From positions 52,499 to 116,498 of the forward strand of contig NZ_NWSV01000017.1 in the NCBI RefSeq assembly GCF_002531935.1: a DNA stretch of 64,000 bases, given 5' to 3'. The translations under genes were made by a program, and so were the position numbers. Position 1 is the stretch's first letter, and every line of letters starts with the position of its first letter. The notes under the pieces were generated by a model. That model searched no databases. It was not told where the DNA came from and saw nothing but the letters and a program-made list of their open reading frames with translations. This stretch comes from Rhizobium chutanense (lineage in GTDB: Bacteria; Pseudomonadota; Alphaproteobacteria; Rhizobiales; Rhizobiaceae). This document shows, one piece after another, positions 61,466 to 64,000 of the stretch.

Positions 61466-62874
61466 CAGTCCTCCAATACCCAGGTGTCTTTGGTGCCGCC
61501 GCCCTGGCTGGAATTGACCACGAGCGAACCCTGCTTCAGCGCGACGCGGGTGAGCCCGCCCGGAATGATCTGAACCTTGTCGGAGACGAGCACATAGGGG
61601 CGCAGATCGACATGGCGCGGCGCAATGCCCTTGTTGACGAGGATCGGCACGGTGGAGAGCGACAGCGTCGGCTGGGCGATATAATTATTCGGCTTGGCTT
61701 TCAGCTTCTCGGCGAAATCGGCACGTTCTTTCTTGGAGGCCGTCGGTCCCACCAGCATGCCGTAGCCGCCGGAACCGTGCACTTCCTTGACGACCAGCTC
61801 TTCGAGGTGTTCGAGCACGTATTTCAGGCTTGATGCTTCCGAACAGCGCCAGGTCGGCACGTTTTCAAGCAGCGCCTTGCTGCCGGTGTAGAATTCGACG
61901 ATTTCCGGCATGTAGGAATAGATCGCCTTGTCGTCGCATATGCCGGTGCCGGGCGCGTTGGCAATGGTGATATTGCCGGAGCGGTAGACATCCATGATGC
62001 CGGGAATGCCGAGGGCCGAATCGGGCCGGAAGGTCAGCGGATCGAGGAAATCGTCGTCGACGCGGCGGTAGAGCACGTCGATCGCCTCGTAGCCGCGGGT
62101 CGTGCGCATCTTCACCTTGCCGTCGATGACGCGCAGATCCGAGCCTTCGACCAGCTCGACGCCCATCATGTCGGCGAGGAAGGAATGCTCGTAATAGGCC
62201 GAATTGTAGATGCCGGGGGTCAGCACCGCGACGCGCGGCTTGCCGGTGCAGCCGGGAGGCGCGAGCGAGGCGAGGCTCTGGCGCAGTAGGTAAGGATAGT
62301 CCTCGACGCGCTGCACCTTGTTCTCGTGGAAGAGCTCCGGGAACATCTGCATCATGGTTTCCCGGTTTTCCAGCATGTAGCTGACGCCGGAAGGCGTGCG
62401 GGCATTATCCTCAAGCACGTAGAACTGGTCCTCGCCGGTGCGCACGATGTCCGTGCCGACGATATGGGTGTAGACGCCGCCGGGCGGGCGGAAGCCGATC
62501 ATCTCCGACAGGAAGGCGACGTTGTTTTCGATCAGCTCGCGCGGAACGCGCCCGGCACGGATGATCTCCTGCTTGTGATAGATATCATCCAGAAAGGCGT
62601 TGAGCGCGATCACCCGCTGCTCGATGCCCTGGGCGAGTTTGCGCCATTCGCGGGCGGAGATAATGCGGGGAATGATGTCGAAAGGGATGAGCTTTTCGGA
62701 GCTGTCGGCATGGCCGTAAACCGCGAAGGTGATGCCGGTCTTCCGGAAGATGTTTTCCGCATCGCGGGACTTGGCAATCAGATGCGACCGGTCTTGGCTG
62801 TTGTACCACTCGAAATATTTTTCATAAGGCGGGCGAGGATTTTCGTCCCCGGTAATCATTTCATCAAATGCCAA
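61465..62874 (-). CDS. Circularly permuted ATP-grasp protein
   Basis: The 469-residue enzyme starts at a TTG (LAFDEMITGDENPRPPYEKY) with GGGGAG upstream. The longer frame to 63090 has no support. Motifs of the circularly permuted ATP-grasp family include YVLEDNARTPSGVSYMLENR, NAPGTGICDDKAIYSYMPEIV and VVKEVHGSGGYGMLVGP. It probably forms a peptide-like bond at the expense of ATP, working with the alpha-E and transglutaminase partners. The substrate is unknown. Confidence 0.9.
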   Translation of the reverse strand: MAFDEMITGDENPRPPYEKYFEWYNSQDRSHLIAKSRDAENIFRKTGITFAVYGHADSSEKLIPFDIIPRIISAREWRKLAQGIEQRVIALNAFLDDIYHKQEIIRAGRVPRELIENNVAFLSEMIGFRPPGGVYTHIVGTDIVRTGEDQFYVLEDNARTPSGVSYMLENRETMMQMFPELFHENKVQRVEDYPYLLRQSLASLAPPGCTGKPRVAVLTPGIYNSAYYEHSFLADMMGVELVEGSDLRVIDGKVKMRTTRGYEAIDVLYRRVDDDFLDPLTFRPDSALGIPGIMDVYRSGNITIANAPGTGICDDKAIYSYMPEIVEFYTGSKALLENVPTWRCSEASSLKYVLEHLEELVVKEVHGSGGYGMLVGPTASKKERADFAEKLKAKPNNYIAQPTLSLSTVPILVNKGIAPRHVDLRPYVLVSDKVQIIPGGLTRVALKQGSLVVNSSQGGGTKDTWVLED

Positions 62875-63104
62875 AGGTGCGGCTCCCCTTTTTTGTTCAT
62901 TTGAATACAACGCAAATTGCAATGCAAGAACCATGCGCAGTTCGAGGAAAAGATTTTGCATTGCGGGAAAGGGATGAAAATCCGAGCATTCGAGCCGGGG
63001 TGGCGCGGCGGGGAGGGTGGTCACTCTGCCGGAGCTGCGCAAAATGTGGGCAGGAGATGGTTTTTCGGTCAAGCGGTTTAAAGGGCGCATGCGCTTCCTC
63101 CCTC

Positions 63105-63242
63105 ATTCCTGTGCCTGTCACAGGAATCCAGCCACCGCGCGTCTGCGCGGTGAATGACTCTGTGACGATTGAAGAGAGTCTCCCGCGCCCAAGGACTTGG
63201 GCGCACTGGATCCCTGTGACATCCCTCGGGCAAAGCCCGAGG
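63105..63242. repeat. Hairpin-rich mosaic intergenic repeat
   Basis: Four perfect stems follow in 140 bp: ATTCCTGTG/CACAGGAAT (63105-63127), CACCGCGC/GCGCGGTG (63133-63152), GCGCCCAAG/CTTGGGCGC (63185-63204) and CCTCGGGC/GCCCGAGG (63224-63242). TGTCACAGGAATCCAG (63117-63132) is repeated inverted with one mismatch at 63207-63222, enclosing two of them. The 62875-63104 stretch has no other feature. Confidence 0.75.
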
Positions 63243-63268
63243 AAGGGAATGAGCGACTATCTGGGTTG

Positions 63269-64000
63269 TCAAGTTGCATATTCGAATTCTCTTCGCGCAT
63301 CTCGTGTTTTTGCATTGAGAATGACGAGCAGTTTTCGGGCGAGCGCGATGCGGATGACCATTTTCGGTTTGCCGCTGCTTTGCAACCTTTGCTGGAAGGC
63401 GGACAGGTGCGGATCGTATTTGGCTGCGATGGCGGCGACCAGGAACAGGATGCCGCGCGGTCCGGCGCGACCACCGCGCACCGGCCGGTGGCCGCTGCGC
63501 TTGCCGCTGTCGTTGGCGATCGGGGCCAAGCCGGTCCGCTTGGCGATCGCCTTGCTGGAGAGGCACCCGATCTCGGGCAGCTCGGCCATCAGCCGGGCAA
63601 CGGTGCGCGAGGCCACACCCTGGACCGAGCGCAGAGCCCGGGCGAGGCAGGCCCAGAGCGGGTCGTCGTCGCTCATCGAGGCGATCTCGCCTTCGAGCGA
63701 GCGGCTCTGGCGCACCAGCAGCGCAATCACCTCGTTGAGGCTGGCGACGATCTCCATGTCGCTGGCCGCACTGCGGCGCTGCTTCTGGACGGTCAGGTCG
63801 CCGGTGACCTGGCTCAGCCGCGCCACCAGCGCCGCCAGGCGCATCTGCGCCGCTTTCGGCGGCGGCATGGCCGACTGCCGCCTGACCTCGGCAAAATGGG
63901 CGATCATTTCGGCGTCGATGCGATCGGTCTTTTCCAGAAAGCCCATCGCCTCGGCGAAGTGGCGCACCTGACGCGGATTGGCCAGCGCGCAGGCGATCCC
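63269..64000 (-). CDS. IS110-family transposase, cut by the window edge
   Basis: At least 243 residues, open to the window end. The visible part starts inside the DEDD catalytic domain with NPRQVRHFAEAM, then EKTDRIDAEMIAHFAE. The C-terminal IS116/IS110/IS902 domain follows with VQGVASRTVARLMAELPEIG, the conserved KAIAKRTGLAPIANDSGK and a catalytic-serine region in NDSGKRSGHRPVRGGR. IS110 enzymes use a bridge RNA and lack terminal inverted repeats. The ORF ends about 26 bp from the hairpin repeat. Confidence 0.92.
   Translation of the reverse strand, partial: GIACALANPRQVRHFAEAMGFLEKTDRIDAEMIAHFAEVRRQSAMPPPKAAQMRLAALVARLSQVTGDLTVQKQRRSAASDMEIVASLNEVIALLVRQSRSLEGEIASMSDDDPLWACLARALRSVQGVASRTVARLMAELPEIGCLSSKAIAKRTGLAPIANDSGKRSGHRPVRGGRAGPRGILFLVAAIAAKYDPHLSAFQQRLQSSGKPKMVIRIALARKLLVILNAKTRDARREFEYAT

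Noticed and set aside
63105..63242. CRISPR-like array made of hairpins
   Set aside because: The four stems differ in sequence and there are no regularly spaced identical repeats.

Overview
This window looks like chromosomal or chromid DNA of a fast-growing rhizobium, probably the Rhizobium leguminosarum/etli group. The evidence is the ChvE-GguABC sugar system with its GbpR-type regulator, a TfuA-like/YcaO pair, a PraR-like XRE regulator, high G+C coding DNA with GGAG-type ribosome sites, and rhizobial dispersed palindromes. The assignment rests on recognised gene families, not on a database search.

Layout. 0-3.2 kb: XRE regulator, a 55-residue ORF with three perfect PMFDAG repeats overlapping the regulator stop, a YcaO protein, a TfuA-like protein and a small orphan. 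This looks like an uncharacterised RiPP (modified peptide) locus. 3.3-6.8 kb: LuxR remnant, a soluble PAS-PAS chemoreceptor with CheW, and two small orphans. 6.8-18.2 kb: a surface-polysaccharide island with a recombinase remnant at its left edge. It holds glycosyltransferases, a trifunctional glycosyltransferase/methyltransferase/deacetylase, a Wzm/Wzt-type exporter and a UDP-sugar epimerase/decarboxylase. 18.5-23.4 kb: beta-lactamase remnant, YcbK-like peptidase, BON protein, OafA-like acyltransferase and an ABC-binding-protein remnant. 23.4-32.8 kb: a stress/detoxification gene set (hydrolase, ChaC, ring-cleaving dioxygenase, cysteine hydrolase, XapX, amidohydrolase, DoxX, MFS) around one LysR gene. 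Four promoters in it share the same two-part operator at identical spacing.

33.0-35.6 kb: a divergent leucyl-tRNA synthetase preceded by a leucine-rich leader peptide, an antiterminator and a terminator, forming a complete classical attenuator. 35.9-42.0 kb: a lower-G+C island ending at tRNA-Arg(CCG), with an orphan 492-aa protein, transposase remnants and an overlapping two-gene operon (291-aa orphan plus SF1 helicase) that could be a defence system.

42.2-47.1 kb: xylose ABC transporter xylFHG with a divergent ROK regulator and a clear palindromic operator. 47.3-50.3 kb: inositol 2-dehydrogenase-like gene, two orphans and a GbpR-type LysR regulator. 50.6-58.9 kb: chvE-gguABC followed by a semialdehyde dehydrogenase and an IlvD/Edd dehydratase, which together fit uptake and non-phosphorylative oxidation of L-arabinose-type sugars. 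59.0-59.7 kb: VapBC-like toxin-antitoxin with a perfect operator palindrome. 59.7-62.9 kb: transglutaminase/alpha-E/ATP-grasp operon. 63.1-64.0 kb: a hairpin-rich mosaic repeat and an IS110-family transposase cut by the window edge.

Starts were moved from the longest ORF where a ribosome site or overlap supported it. Functions are from motif recognition only.
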